Source: Bacteroidetes bacterium UBA6161 (GTDB lineage Bacteria; Bacteroidota; Bacteroidia; NS11-12g; UBA955). Taken from it: a stretch of 33,211 nucleotides of DNA. The number at the start of each line of letters is the position of its first letter. Position 1 is the stretch's first letter. The stretch is from positions 2,234 to 35,444 of the forward strand of contig DIUJ01000005.1 in the NCBI GenBank assembly GCA_002422315.1, in the 5' to 3' direction. A model generated the notes under the pieces. It saw only the letters and a program-made list of their open reading frames with translations, made no database searches and was not told the DNA's origin. The position numbers and the translations under genes are program-made. Below are positions 15,455 to 23,428 of this stretch, piece by piece.

Positions 15455-15814
15455 TTAAAATTGTAAACCACCTTCACGAGCGGCTTCTGCTATACTTTTA
15501 ACTTTACCATGATAAATATATCCGTTTCTATCAAAAACCACTGAAGATATACCTGCAGCGATTGCTTTTGCGGCAATTAGTTTACCAACTTCAGCAGCCA
15601 TTTCCATTTTAGGTTTTCCGGCAGCTGCAAAATCTTTTTCTAGAGAAGAAGCGGCACACAAAGTTACTCTTTTGGTATCGTCAATAATTTGAGCATATAT
15701 TTGTTTGTTGCTTTTAAAAACAACTAATCTAGGTCTTTCGGTAGTGCCTCTTAATTTACCGGCAATTCTACGTTTAACCCTTAATCTTTTTTCTATTTTC
15801 GTCTTGATACTCAT
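15455..15814 (-). CDS. rplR: 50S ribosomal protein L18
   Basis: This 119-aa protein binds 5S rRNA with L5 and helps dock it in the central protuberance. It has a basic N-terminus (RLRVKRRIAGKLRGTTERPR), LVVFKSNKQIYAQIIDD, and the family ending VVFDRNGYIYHGKVKSIAEA with REGGLQF. Standard length. It is 8 nt after rplF and 11 nt before rpsE. Confidence 0.97.
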   Translation of the reverse strand: MSIKTKIEKRLRVKRRIAGKLRGTTERPRLVVFKSNKQIYAQIIDDTKRVTLCAASSLEKDFAAAGKPKMEMAAEVGKLIAAKAIAAGISSVVFDRNGYIYHGKVKSIAEAAREGGLQF

Positions 15815-15822
15815 GGTATTAA

Positions 15823-16380
15823 TTATTTTTTAGATGCAGACTTACCTGCTTTTCTTCTTAAAACTTCGTTAGCAAATCTAATACCTTTTCCTTTGTATGG
15901 TTCAGGTTTTCTGAAGGATCTTATTTTAGCTGCAATATGTCCTAACAATTGTTTGTCGCATGACTCCATTATTATAAAAGGAGGAACTCCTTTTGGGGCA
16001 TCTGCTGTAATTTTAATTTCCTTTGGGATTTGGAAAAGGATTTTGTGAGAATAACCTAAGGTTAAGTCCAACAATTGACCTTGAACAGAAGCTCTATAAC
16101 CCACACCAACTAATTCTTGTTTGGTAGAGTGGCCTGTGTTTACTCCTACTACGTGATTTGCAATAAGAGAACGGTACAAACCGTGTAAAGCTCTGTGTTC
16201 TTTAGCATCGGATGGTCTAGTAATAGTTGCAATATTGCCTTCAATATTTAAACCAAAACCTTCTCCGATAGTTTCCTTCATCTCTCCTTTTGGGCCTTTA
16301 ACCGTTACTACATTGTGAGCATCGATTGAAAGTGTAATACCCGCTGGAATCTCAATGATTTTTTTTCCTATTCTTGACAT
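15823..16380 (-). CDS. rplF: 50S ribosomal protein L6
   Basis: This 185-aa protein contacts the sarcin-ricin loop region near the factor-binding site. Two tandem similar domains are visible. The first starts MSRIGKKIIEIPAGITLSI with VKGPKGEM. The second has VGVGYRASVQGQLLDLTLGY and ends in the diagnostic KPEPYKGKGIRFANE followed by a basic tail. It is 10 nt after rpsH. Confidence 0.98.
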   Translation of the reverse strand: MSRIGKKIIEIPAGITLSIDAHNVVTVKGPKGEMKETIGEGFGLNIEGNIATITRPSDAKEHRALHGLYRSLIANHVVGVNTGHSTKQELVGVGYRASVQGQLLDLTLGYSHKILFQIPKEIKITADAPKGVPPFIIMESCDKQLLGHIAAKIRSFRKPEPYKGKGIRFANEVLRRKAGKSASKK

Positions 16381-16390
16381 TTTTATAAAT

Positions 16391-16792
16391 TTAAGATATG
16401 TAACAAAGAACTTCGCCTCCTACATTCAATTTTCTAGCTTCTTTATCGGTGATTACACCTTTAGAAGTTGTTAAAATTGCTATACCAAGACCATTAATAA
16501 CTCTAGGCATTGTATCGGTTGAAGCATATTTTCTTAGACCTGGTTTACTCACTCTAACTAATTCTCTGATTGCAGGTTCTTTAGTTATTGGATGGTATTT
16601 AAGGGCTATTTTGATACTACCTTGACCAGCATTGGTTGTGTCATCAAACTTAAAGTTCAAGATGTATCCTTTTTCGAATAACACTTTAGTGATATTCTTT
16701 TTTATGTTTGAGGCTGGAATTTCAACAATTCTATGCTTTGCAGCTACAGCATTTCTCAAACGGGTTAAATAGTCTGCTATTGGATCAGTCAT
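16391..16792 (-). CDS. rpsH: 30S ribosomal protein S8
   Basis: The 133-aa protein binds the central domain of 16S rRNA, and in E. coli also represses the spc operon. It starts MTDPIADYLTRLRNAVAAKH and has VSKPGLRKYASTDTMPRVING, GIAILTTSKGVITDKEARK and the terminal GGEVLCYIS. No S8-like operator structure was noticed in the short gaps nearby. It is 19 nt after rpsN. Confidence 0.98.
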   Translation of the reverse strand: MTDPIADYLTRLRNAVAAKHRIVEIPASNIKKNITKVLFEKGYILNFKFDDTTNAGQGSIKIALKYHPITKEPAIRELVRVSKPGLRKYASTDTMPRVINGLGIAILTTSKGVITDKEARKLNVGGEVLCYIS

Positions 16793-16811
16793 TTTATTAT
16801 TCTATTAATTA

Positions 16812-17081
16812 TTACCAACTTGCTTTTGTTACTCCTGGGATTTTACCTTCTGAAGCTAATTTACGGAATTGATTACGAGACAAACCAAAATGACGGATAT
16901 AACCTTTAGGTCTGCCAGTCAATTGGCATCTGTTTTTCAATCTAACCGGGGATGAATTTCTTGGAAGTTTTTGTAATTCTTCCCAATTTCCTTCGGCTTT
17001 AAGTTGTTTTCTTTTTTCAGCAAACTTTGCTACCAACTTATTTCTTTTAACTTCTCTTGCTTTTATTGATTCTTTAGCCAT
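16812..17081 (-). CDS. rpsN: 30S ribosomal protein S14 (long, zinc-free form)
   Basis: An 89-aa protein of the head, ending RPKGYIRHFGLSRNQFRKLA...GVTKASW, the S14 signature. The length and the single Cys (KNRCQLTG) in place of two CxxC pairs mark the zinc-independent long form. The frame extends 12 codons upstream into rplE; the ATG at 17081, giving MAKESIKAREVKR, matches the family and falls 7 nt after the rplE stop. Confidence 0.97.
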   Translation of the reverse strand: MAKESIKAREVKRNKLVAKFAEKRKQLKAEGNWEELQKLPRNSSPVRLKNRCQLTGRPKGYIRHFGLSRNQFRKLASEGKIPGVTKASW

Positions 17082-17088
17082 AATAATA

Positions 17089-17643
17089 TCAATCTTTAGT
17101 TTGGAAAGGCATTCCAAAAGCTTTTAACATTTCAAAACATTCTTCATCGGTTTTAGCATTAGTTACAAATGTGATATCCATACCTGTAATTTTATTCACT
17201 TTATCGATGTCTATTTCTGGGAAAATAATTTGTTCGGTTATACCCATATTGTAATTACCTCTTCCGTCAAAACCTTTAACTTTAAGGCCTTGAAAATCTC
17301 TAACACGAGGTAAAGAGATAGAAATAAACCTTTCTAAGAACTCATACATTTTATCTCCTCTAAGAGTTACTCTAGCGCCAATCGGCATTTTTTCTCTTAG
17401 TTTAAAGTTAGATATAGATTTTTTAGAAAAGGTAGGACAAGCTTTTTGACCTACAACTTTAGTGATCTCATCAACTGCTGCATCTACTAATTTTTTATCG
17501 GATACTGCAGCACCAACTCCTTGGTTAATACATATTTTTTGAAGTTTAGGTATTTCCATTACATTTTTGTAACCGAATTTATCTTTCAAAACTGGTACAA
17601 CATCGCTGGTATATTTTTCTTTTAATCTTGGTGTGTAAGACAT
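17089..17643 (-). CDS. rplE: 50S ribosomal protein L5
   Basis: This 184-aa protein binds 5S rRNA and contacts the P-site tRNA elbow from the central protuberance. Family segments: RLKEKYTSDVVPVLKDKFGY at the N-terminus, PKLQKICINQGVG, GQKACPTFSKKSISNFKLRE, PIGARVTLRGDKMYEFLERF and, near the end, TNAKTDEECFEMLKAFGMPF. It lies 12 nt after rplX. Confidence 0.98.
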   Translation of the reverse strand: MSYTPRLKEKYTSDVVPVLKDKFGYKNVMEIPKLQKICINQGVGAAVSDKKLVDAAVDEITKVVGQKACPTFSKKSISNFKLREKMPIGARVTLRGDKMYEFLERFISISLPRVRDFQGLKVKGFDGRGNYNMGITEQIIFPEIDIDKVNKITGMDITFVTNAKTDEECFEMLKAFGMPFQTKD

Positions 17644-17655
17644 GTTCTTTACTTA

Positions 17656-17979
17656 TTAGTCTATAATTTCTCCTGATTTTTTGGAATATCTTTTCAACTT
17701 CCCATTTTCATCTGATTTTCTTCCTAGTCTAGAAGGAGTTCCAGAAACCACTACCATTAGGTTAGAAATATGAATTGGAGCTTCCATTTTTATAATTCCA
17801 CCTTCTGGCCTAGTTTGGGTAGGTTTTTGATGTTTGGTTACCATATTAAGGCCTTCCACTATGGCTCTATATGATTTAGGTAATACACGTAGAACTTTAC
17901 CTTGGCTACCTTTATCGTCGCCAGAAAGAACTTTAACTGTATCTCCTTTTTTGATATGAATTTTTACTTTATTTTCCAT
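17656..17979 (-). CDS. rplX: 50S ribosomal protein L24
   Basis: The 107-aa protein is an assembly initiator that binds the 5' part of 23S rRNA. The KOW motif is clear (IKKGDTVKVLSGDDKGSQGK), followed by VEGLNMVTKHQKPTQ and GGIIKMEAPIHISNLM. A GTG codon directly upstream could add one residue; the ATG at 17979 is the likelier start. It is 13 nt after rplN. Confidence 0.96.
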   Translation of the reverse strand: MENKVKIHIKKGDTVKVLSGDDKGSQGKVLRVLPKSYRAIVEGLNMVTKHQKPTQTRPEGGIIKMEAPIHISNLMVVVSGTPSRLGRKSDENGKLKRYSKKSGEIID

Positions 17980-17992
17980 CACAATTTATTGA

Positions 17993-18361
17993 TTATAATA
18001 CTTCTGGAGCTAAAGAAACGATTTTCATAAACTGTTTATCTCTTAATTCTCTGGCTACAGGTCCAAAAATACGAGTCCCTCTAGGTTCATCGGAGTTGTT
18101 AAGAAGTACGCAAGAGTTTTCGTCAAATCTGATATAAGAACCATCTGGTCTTCTTACAGCTTTTTTAACTCTAACTACAACTGCTTTAGAAACAGCGCCT
18201 TTTTTCACACCGCCACCAGGAAGTGCTTGTTTTACAGAAACAACTATTTTATCTCCTACACTAGCATATCTTCTGCCAGTACCGCCTAATACTCTAATGC
18301 AAAGAACATCTTTTGCACCACTGTTATCAGCTACTTTTAATCTTGATTCTTGTTGTATCAT
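17993..18361 (-). CDS. rplN: 50S ribosomal protein L14
   Basis: A highly conserved 122-aa protein at the subunit interface. It begins MIQQESRLKVADNSGAKDVL and carries the L14 signature region with VGDKIVVSVKQALPGGGVKK, then VVRVKKAVRRPDGSYIRFDE and GTRIFGPVARELRDKQFMKI. Standard length. It starts 1 nt after the rpsQ stop, so the two are almost certainly co-translated. Confidence 0.98.
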   Translation of the reverse strand: MIQQESRLKVADNSGAKDVLCIRVLGGTGRRYASVGDKIVVSVKQALPGGGVKKGAVSKAVVVRVKKAVRRPDGSYIRFDENSCVLLNNSDEPRGTRIFGPVARELRDKQFMKIVSLAPEVL

Positions 18362-18362
18362 T

Positions 18363-18623
18363 TTATTTAGCTTTTTCTATAACTTCTACTAAACGCCATC
18401 TTTTCAATTTGCTAAGAGGACGTGTTTCCATAATTTTAACTATATCATTCAGGCCACAAGTATTTGTTTCATCGTGAGCGTAGAACTTTTTAGTTTTCTT
18501 AAAATACTTACCGTATTTAGGGTGTTTAATTTTTCTTTCTACAGCAACAACAATAGATTTATCCATTTTTGCGCTGGTTACTTTTCCTATAAACTCCTTT
18601 CTTGAATTTCTTTGTAATTCCAT
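18363..18623 (-). CDS. rpsQ: 30S ribosomal protein S17
   Basis: An 86-aa OB-fold protein that binds the 5' domain of 16S rRNA early in assembly. It has GKVTSAKMDKSIVVAVERKI, HPKYGKYFKKTKKFYAHDE and a C-terminal ETRPLSKLKRWRLVEVIEKA, all typical of S17. It follows the rpmC stop by 2 nt and precedes rplN by 1 nt. Confidence 0.98.
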   Translation of the reverse strand: MELQRNSRKEFIGKVTSAKMDKSIVVAVERKIKHPKYGKYFKKTKKFYAHDETNTCGLNDIVKIMETRPLSKLKRWRLVEVIEKAK

Positions 18624-18625
18624 TA

Positions 18626-18847
18626 TTAGGCTTTATTTTTTAATGCGTTTAACTCATAATCCTTTCTTCTATTGTTAAGCACAGTTAATAATTGTGCTAC
18701 CAATCTTCTGGATTGTTTAATTTTGTGAGGTTGGTCTAAGGGAGTAACCGCATGGTTAATTTTCAACTTTGCCAACGCCAATTTTTCTTCTCTGTATCTT
18801 TCCAACAATTCTTTAGTTGGAAGAGCATTTATATCTTCAAATTTCAT
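18626..18847 (-). CDS. rpmC: 50S ribosomal protein L29
   Basis: A 73-aa helical protein beside the peptide exit tunnel, where SRP and trigger factor dock on L23/L29. It has MKFEDINALPTKELLERYRE, then EKLALAKLKINHAVTPLDQP and the helix with IKQSRRLVAQLLTVLNNRR. The frame continues 11 codons upstream into the end of rplP; the ATG at 18847, one base after the rplP stop, matches the family start. Confidence 0.95.
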   Translation of the reverse strand: MKFEDINALPTKELLERYREEKLALAKLKINHAVTPLDQPHKIKQSRRLVAQLLTVLNNRRKDYELNALKNKA

Positions 18848-18848
18848 A

Positions 18849-19271
18849 TCAGTTTCCTGCGTAATCTGGTTTAACAACAAATTTTGTAGCCACTGGCAAT
18901 TTTTGAGCTGCCAATCTCATGCCTTCTTGGGCAATTTCTAAAGGTACACCGGTAACTTCAAACATAATGGTACCTGGTTTCACAACAGCTACCCAATACT
19001 CTGGGGAACCTTTACCTTTACCCATCCTTACCTCATTAGGTTTTTTAGTAACTGGCTTGTCGGGGAATATACGAATCCAAACTTGACCTTCTCTTTTCAT
19101 ATAACGAGTAAGAGCGATCCTTGCTGCTTCTATTTGACGAGAGGTTATCCATTTTGGTTCTAATGATTTGATACCAAAGGATCCAAAATTTAATCTATGA
19201 CCTCTGGTAGCCAATCCTTTTACTCTACCTTTCTGGGTTTTTCTATATCGGGTTCTTTTAGGACTTAACAT
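18849..19271 (-). CDS. rplP: 50S ribosomal protein L16
   Basis: The 140-aa protein lies next to the A-site tRNA and is among the last proteins to join the large subunit. Diagnostic segments: MLSPKRTRYRKTQKGRVKGL, RMGKGKGSPEYWVAVVKPG and the basic RPITRYMKREG-type helix (here ALTRYMKREGQVWIRIFPDK). Complete, standard length, one base before the rpmC start. Confidence 0.98.
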   Translation of the reverse strand: MLSPKRTRYRKTQKGRVKGLATRGHRLNFGSFGIKSLEPKWITSRQIEAARIALTRYMKREGQVWIRIFPDKPVTKKPNEVRMGKGKGSPEYWVAVVKPGTIMFEVTGVPLEIAQEGMRLAAQKLPVATKFVVKPDYAGN

Positions 19272-19293
19272 GATTCTTAATTTTTAAAATTCT

Positions 19294-20019
19294 TTACTTA
19301 CGAGGACCGTTATTCCTTCTTTTATTATTTCTTGGTTGATTTGGTCTGTCTTTGCGTTCTTTGTCCATGCCAGCATTCAAAGATAAATCTCTTTTACCAT
19401 ACACTTCGCCTCTGCAAATCCAAACTTTTATTCCAATTTTACCATACACTGTTAAAGCTTCAGACAAAGCGTAATCGATATCTGCTCTAAGTGTATGCAA
19501 CGGTGTTCTACCTTCTTTGTAGTGTTCAGAACGGGCAATTTCTGCACCATTTAATCTACCAGAACAAGAAACTTTAATACCTTCAGCGCCCATTCTCATG
19601 GTGTTTTGAATAGCATTTCTTACTGCTCTTTTATAAGACATACGTCCTTCTATTTGTTGAGCAATATTTTCACCAACCAATTGAGCATCCAATTCTGGAC
19701 GTTTTATTTCAAAGATGTTTATTTGAACATCTTTTTTGGTTAATTTTTTAATTTCTTCTTTTATTCTATCAACTTCAGAACCTTGTTTGCCGATAACAAT
19801 ACCTGGACGAGCTGTATGGATAGTGATAATTAATCTTTTAATTGTTCTTTCAATAACAATTTTAGATATACCGCCTCTAGGAATTCTAACTTGAATATAT
19901 TTTCTGATTTTCTCGTCTTCGATAAGTTTTTCAGCAAAGTTTTTGCCACCATACCAGTTAGACTCCCAACCACGAACTATTCCTAATCTAAGGCTTATTG
20001 GATTTACTTTTTGTCCCAT
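19294..20019 (-). CDS. rpsC: 30S ribosomal protein S3
   Basis: A 241-aa protein of the mRNA entry channel. It starts MGQKVNPISLRLGIVRGWES, has a type II KH domain with the GxxG loop in GIVIGKQGSEVDRIKEEI, and the C-terminal domain with GRLNGAEIARSEHYKEGRTP and DIDYALSEALTVYGKIGIKV. A basic, Asn/Arg-rich tail (about the last 25 residues) extends beyond the core. It is 11 nt after rplV and 22 nt before rplP. Confidence 0.98.
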   Translation of the reverse strand: MGQKVNPISLRLGIVRGWESNWYGGKNFAEKLIEDEKIRKYIQVRIPRGGISKIVIERTIKRLIITIHTARPGIVIGKQGSEVDRIKEEIKKLTKKDVQINIFEIKRPELDAQLVGENIAQQIEGRMSYKRAVRNAIQNTMRMGAEGIKVSCSGRLNGAEIARSEHYKEGRTPLHTLRADIDYALSEALTVYGKIGIKVWICRGEVYGKRDLSLNAGMDKERKDRPNQPRNNKRRNNGPRK

Positions 20020-20030
20020 TTTAATTACTC

Positions 20031-20423
20031 TTAATTTGTTGTATCGTTTACTTCGGTTTCTACTAATGAATTATCAGGCAACATAGAATCAACAACCAAA
20101 GTTATATGGTTAAATCTTTTCTTTTGTCTGTAAGCTCTACCTTGAGGGGCAGTTCTTAACCTTTTAAGTGCATAAGAGGCGTCTACCATTACAGTTTTTA
20201 CAAATAGTTCAGCATCTTCAGCTCTTTGACCTTCGTTTTTTTGTTCCCAATTTGAAATCGCACTTTTAAGTAGTTTCTCTACATAAATAGCATAATATCT
20301 TCTTTGACTGAATTGTAAAATATTCAGAGCTAAGTCAACTTTTTGACCTCTTATTTGATCTACCACAAGCCTCATTTTACGAGGAGGCATTGGGCAATTT
20401 TTTAATTTAGCAACAGCTTCCAT
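20031..20423 (-). CDS. rplV: 50S ribosomal protein L22
   Basis: The 130-aa protein's hairpin lines the peptide exit tunnel, where macrolide-resistance changes occur in other species. It has the helical core (PPRKMRLVVDQIRGQKVDLA, FSQRRYYAIYVEKLLKSAI) and the hairpin sequence RLRTAPQGRAYRQKKRFNHI, which looks unaltered. A short acidic tail (ETEVNDTTN) ends the protein. It is 11 nt after rpsS. Confidence 0.97.
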   Translation of the reverse strand: MEAVAKLKNCPMPPRKMRLVVDQIRGQKVDLALNILQFSQRRYYAIYVEKLLKSAISNWEQKNEGQRAEDAELFVKTVMVDASYALKRLRTAPQGRAYRQKKRFNHITLVVDSMLPDNSLVETEVNDTTN

Positions 20424-20434
20424 TTCTATTTATA

Positions 20435-20701
20435 TTATTTACGGTTACCACTATGTCCTTTAAAAGTTCTTGTAGGAGCAAATTCGCCTAATTTGTGACC
20501 TACCATATTTTCAGTTACAAAAACGGGGATGAATTTATTGCCATTATGAACAGCAAATGTATGACCTACAAAATCTGGACTTATCATACTTCTTCTTGAC
20601 CAGGTTTTTAAAACAGTTTTCTTTTTGGTCTCATTTAGTTGAAGTACTTTCACCTCCAACTTATAATCTATAAAGGGACCTTTTTTTAATGATCTTGCCA
20701 T
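20435..20701 (-). CDS. rpsS: 30S ribosomal protein S19
   Basis: This 88-aa head protein works with S13 at the A-site finger bridge. It starts MARSLKKGPFIDYKLEVKVL and has WSRRSMISPDFVGHTFAVHN, NKFIPVFVTENMVGHKLGEF and the terminal APTRTFKGHSGNRK, the complete S19 pattern. It is 11 nt after rplB. Confidence 0.98.
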   Translation of the reverse strand: MARSLKKGPFIDYKLEVKVLQLNETKKKTVLKTWSRRSMISPDFVGHTFAVHNGNKFIPVFVTENMVGHKLGEFAPTRTFKGHSGNRK

Positions 20702-20712
20702 TTCTTTACTTA

Positions 20713-21552
20713 TTAATTAGTTCCTCTCTTGTTTTTGCGTTTTTCGATAATAAACTTAGAAGTTGATTTCTTAGGACTTCTAGTTTTTTGACCTTGTGAG
20801 TAAATTCCATTTCTAGACATTGGTTGTCCACCTTTAGAACGGCCTTCACCTCCACCTAGTGGGTGATCCACAGGGTTCATGGCTGCTGGTCTTGTTCTTG
20901 GTCTTCTACCTAACCATCTTTTACGACCTGCTTTACCTAAATTTTCGTTAAAGTGATCAGAATTAGAAACTTTACCTACTGTTGCAAGACAAGTAGAAAG
21001 AATCATTCTAGTTTCACCAGAGGGTAGTTTAATAACGCAGTAGTTTCCGTCTACGTTTTTAAGTTGAGCGTAAGAACCTGCACTTCTGCAAATCTTAGCA
21101 CCCTGCCCTGGTTTTAATTCAATATTATGTATTTCTGTACCTTGAGGTATTTCAGAGATTGGCAATGTATTACCCAAATCTGGAGTTACACCAGAACCTG
21201 AATACAACAATTGACCAACTTTTACGCCTTCTGGTGCTACAATATATCTTTTTTCACCATCTTGATATTGAACTAAAGAAATAAAAGAAGTTCTGTTTGG
21301 ATCATATTCTACAGTCAGAACTTCTGCTGCCATGTTAAACTTATCTCTTTTGAAGTCTATAATTCTATATCTTCTTTTGTGACCACCACCAATGTAGCGC
21401 ATGGTCATTTTACCTTGATTGTTTCTTCCTCCGGATTTTTTTACCGGTACCAATAAAGATTTTTCTGGTTTGTCGGTTGTAATTTCCGAAAAATCATTGG
21501 CAATTCTAAAACGTTGTCCGGGTGTTACCGGTCTTAATCTCTTTAGTCCCAT
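20713..21552 (-). CDS. rplB: 50S ribosomal protein L2
   Basis: The 279-aa protein is needed for subunit association and shapes the peptidyl-transferase area. It has the OB-fold part (RRYRIIDFKRDKFNMAAEVL, VEYDPNRTSFISLVQYQDGE), the SH3-like part, and the functional loop AAMNPVDHPLGGGEGRSKGG. The His of VDHP is kept; the position after the Pro is Leu where E. coli has His, a variable site. The tail KSTSKFIIEKRKNKRG is standard. It is 2 nt after rplW. Confidence 0.98.
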   Translation of the reverse strand: MGLKRLRPVTPGQRFRIANDFSEITTDKPEKSLLVPVKKSGGRNNQGKMTMRYIGGGHKRRYRIIDFKRDKFNMAAEVLTVEYDPNRTSFISLVQYQDGEKRYIVAPEGVKVGQLLYSGSGVTPDLGNTLPISEIPQGTEIHNIELKPGQGAKICRSAGSYAQLKNVDGNYCVIKLPSGETRMILSTCLATVGKVSNSDHFNENLGKAGRKRWLGRRPRTRPAAMNPVDHPLGGGEGRSKGGQPMSRNGIYSQGQKTRSPKKSTSKFIIEKRKNKRGTN

Positions 21553-21554
21553 AA

Positions 21555-21842
21555 TTATAAGCTCTCAAAAAAATCAATTTTATGGCCTTCTTTTAATTTA
21601 AAAATAGCCTTTTTATAAATATTTGTTCTACCAGTTACTTGTCCAGTTTTTCTATTTTTCTTAGATTTACTAGGCGTAACCATTGTATTAAGCCAATCTA
21701 TTTCAACATTGTATAGTTTTTCAATAGCAGACTTAATTTCGTCTTTAGACGCTTTTCTGTCAACAATGAAACCATATTGTTCTCTACGCTCAGAAAGCAT
21801 ATTAAGTTTTTCGGTTATCAAAGGTTTTTTTAATATATTCAT
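21555..21842 (-). CDS. rplW: 50S ribosomal protein L23
   Basis: A 95-aa protein at the tunnel exit, the docking site for trigger factor and SRP. It has ILKKPLITEKLNMLSERREQ, YGFIVDRKASKDEIKSAIEK and VEIDWLNTMVTPSKSKKNRK with RTNIYKKAIFKLKEGHKID. It lies 8 nt after rplD and 2 nt before rplB, the standard S10-operon order. Confidence 0.97.
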   Translation of the reverse strand: MNILKKPLITEKLNMLSERREQYGFIVDRKASKDEIKSAIEKLYNVEIDWLNTMVTPSKSKKNRKTGQVTGRTNIYKKAIFKLKEGHKIDFFESL

Positions 21843-21850
21843 CTTTGCTA

Positions 21851-22483
21851 TTAGTTATTCGTAAACGTATCGGTTAATAATTGAATAGAACTCTCTGTTA
21901 GAACTATATTCTTAGCTTTCATTATTTCGTATGTATTAGCGTTTGGAGCCAACATCAATTTATTATTTGGAATATTTCTACCAGAAAGAACAGCATTATT
22001 ATTAGTAGAATCTAATAAAAACAAAGTTCTTGTTCCAGCTATATTCATGTTATTTAAAATTGAAACGAAACTTTTAGTATTAGGAGTTTCAAAAGCCAGA
22101 GACTCTATTACCATTATTTTGTTTTCTTGAGCTTTATAAGAAAGAGCAGAAAAACGGGCTAATCTTTTAAGTTTTTTGTTTAACTTAAAACCATAGTTTC
22201 TTGGGCGTGGGCCATGAATTCTTCCACCACCAACAAATACACCAGATTTTCTAGAACCAGCTCTAGCTGTACCGGTACCCTTTTGTCTTTTTAATTTTTT
22301 AGTGCTATAAGCTACTTCGCCTTTTTCTTTAGTTTTATGTGTACCTTGTCTTTGGTTTGCCAAAAACAATTTAACATCTAAATAAATAGCGTGATCATTT
22401 GGTTCTAAACCAAATAATTCTGAAGGTAAAGAGACTACTCTACCTGTATCTTGTCCTTTGCTGTCAAATACTTTTGCTTCCAT
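21851..22483 (-). CDS. rplD: 50S ribosomal protein L4
   Basis: A 210-aa protein with a globular domain and a long loop reaching the exit tunnel. The loop region is KLKRQKGTGTARAGSRKSGV and GGGRIHGPRPRNYGFKLNKK, followed by LARFSALSYKAQENKIMVIE. In E. coli L4 also represses its own operon via a leader upstream of rpsJ; here only 9 nt separate fusA and rpsJ, so that leader is absent. It starts 1 nt after rplC stops. Confidence 0.98.
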   Translation of the reverse strand: MEAKVFDSKGQDTGRVVSLPSELFGLEPNDHAIYLDVKLFLANQRQGTHKTKEKGEVAYSTKKLKRQKGTGTARAGSRKSGVFVGGGRIHGPRPRNYGFKLNKKLKRLARFSALSYKAQENKIMVIESLAFETPNTKSFVSILNNMNIAGTRTLFLLDSTNNNAVLSGRNIPNNKLMLAPNANTYEIMKAKNIVLTESSIQLLTDTFTNN

Positions 22484-22484
22484 T

Positions 22485-23102
22485 TTACTTCTCTAATATT
22501 ACAGTTGAACCATTAAAACCAGGTACCGCACCTTTTATAAGTATAAGATTTTGCTCAGGGATAATTTTAATAATTTCTAAGCTAGAAATTTTATTAATTT
22601 TATTACCTGTTCTTCCAGCCATTCTAGTTCCTTTAAAAACTTTTGAAGGATAAGAAGACGCACCTATAGAACCAGGAGCTCTTTGTCTGTCGTGTTGACC
22701 GTGGGTAGATTCACCAACACCGGCAAAACCATGACGTTTTACAACGCCTTGAAAACCTTTACCTTTGCTTTTACCTACCACATCTACAAACTCACCTACA
22801 GAAAAGATATTCACGTCTAGAACATCTCCAACTTTTCTTTCGATTCTTGGGTTTCTTACTTCTACTAAAACACTTTTAGGAGTAGAGTTAGAAGCTTTAG
22901 CGTGGCCAACTTCTGCTTTTGTCCAATGTTTTTCTTTTTTATCGCCCCAAGAAATTTGGAAAGCATTATAGCCTTCTTTATCTTCTGTTTTTACTTGTGT
23001 AACTACACATGGGCCAGCCTCTATAACGGTAACAGGAGTATTGTTTCCGTTTTCGTCAAAAAGGCTTGTCATTCCTATTTTTTTTCCTATTAATCTTTGC
23101 AT
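22485..23102 (-). CDS. rplC: 50S ribosomal protein L3
   Basis: The 205-aa protein reaches the peptidyl-transferase centre. It begins MQRLIGKKIGMTSLFDENGN and has GKSKGKGFQGVVKRHGFAG, STHGQHDRQRAPGSIGASSY and VFKGTRMAGRTGNKINKISS. The Gln methylated by PrmB in E. coli (PGSIGQ) is Ala here (PGSIGA), so that modification site is missing. It is 8 nt after rpsJ. Confidence 0.98.
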   Translation of the reverse strand: MQRLIGKKIGMTSLFDENGNNTPVTVIEAGPCVVTQVKTEDKEGYNAFQISWGDKKEKHWTKAEVGHAKASNSTPKSVLVEVRNPRIERKVGDVLDVNIFSVGEFVDVVGKSKGKGFQGVVKRHGFAGVGESTHGQHDRQRAPGSIGASSYPSKVFKGTRMAGRTGNKINKISSLEIIKIIPEQNLILIKGAVPGFNGSTVILEK

Positions 23103-23110
23103 GACACTAA

Positions 23111-23419
23111 CTATACTTTAATTTCAACATCTACACCACTTGGTAATTCTAATTTCATTAACGCTTCTACTGTTTTAGAAGAAGAAGTGTAAATGTCAAT
23201 TAATCTTTTATAAGAGCATAATTGAAATTGCTCTCTTGCTTTTTTGTTAACGTGTGGGGATCTAAGAACGGTGAAAATTTTCTTCTGTGTAGGAAGAGGA
23301 ATTGGACCATTCACGTGAGCTCCCGTCACTTTAACAGATTTTACAATCTTTTCAGCTGATTTATCTATCAGGTTGTGATCGTGTGAACGAAGCTTAATTC
23401 TTATTTTTTGGCTTACCAT
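23111..23419 (-). CDS. rpsJ: 30S ribosomal protein S10
   Basis: The 102-aa head protein (NusE, which also takes part in antitermination with NusB). It has QKIRIKLRSHDHNLIDKSAE, VTGAHVNGPIPLPTQKKIFT with RSPHVNKKAREQFQL and KRLIDIYTSSSKTVEALMKL. Standard length and complete. It starts 9 nt after fusA; tuf, found between them in many bacteria, is absent. Confidence 0.98.
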   Translation of the reverse strand: MVSQKIRIKLRSHDHNLIDKSAEKIVKSVKVTGAHVNGPIPLPTQKKIFTVLRSPHVNKKAREQFQLCSYKRLIDIYTSSSKTVEALMKLELPSGVDVEIKV

Positions 23420-23428
23420 AACCTATAT

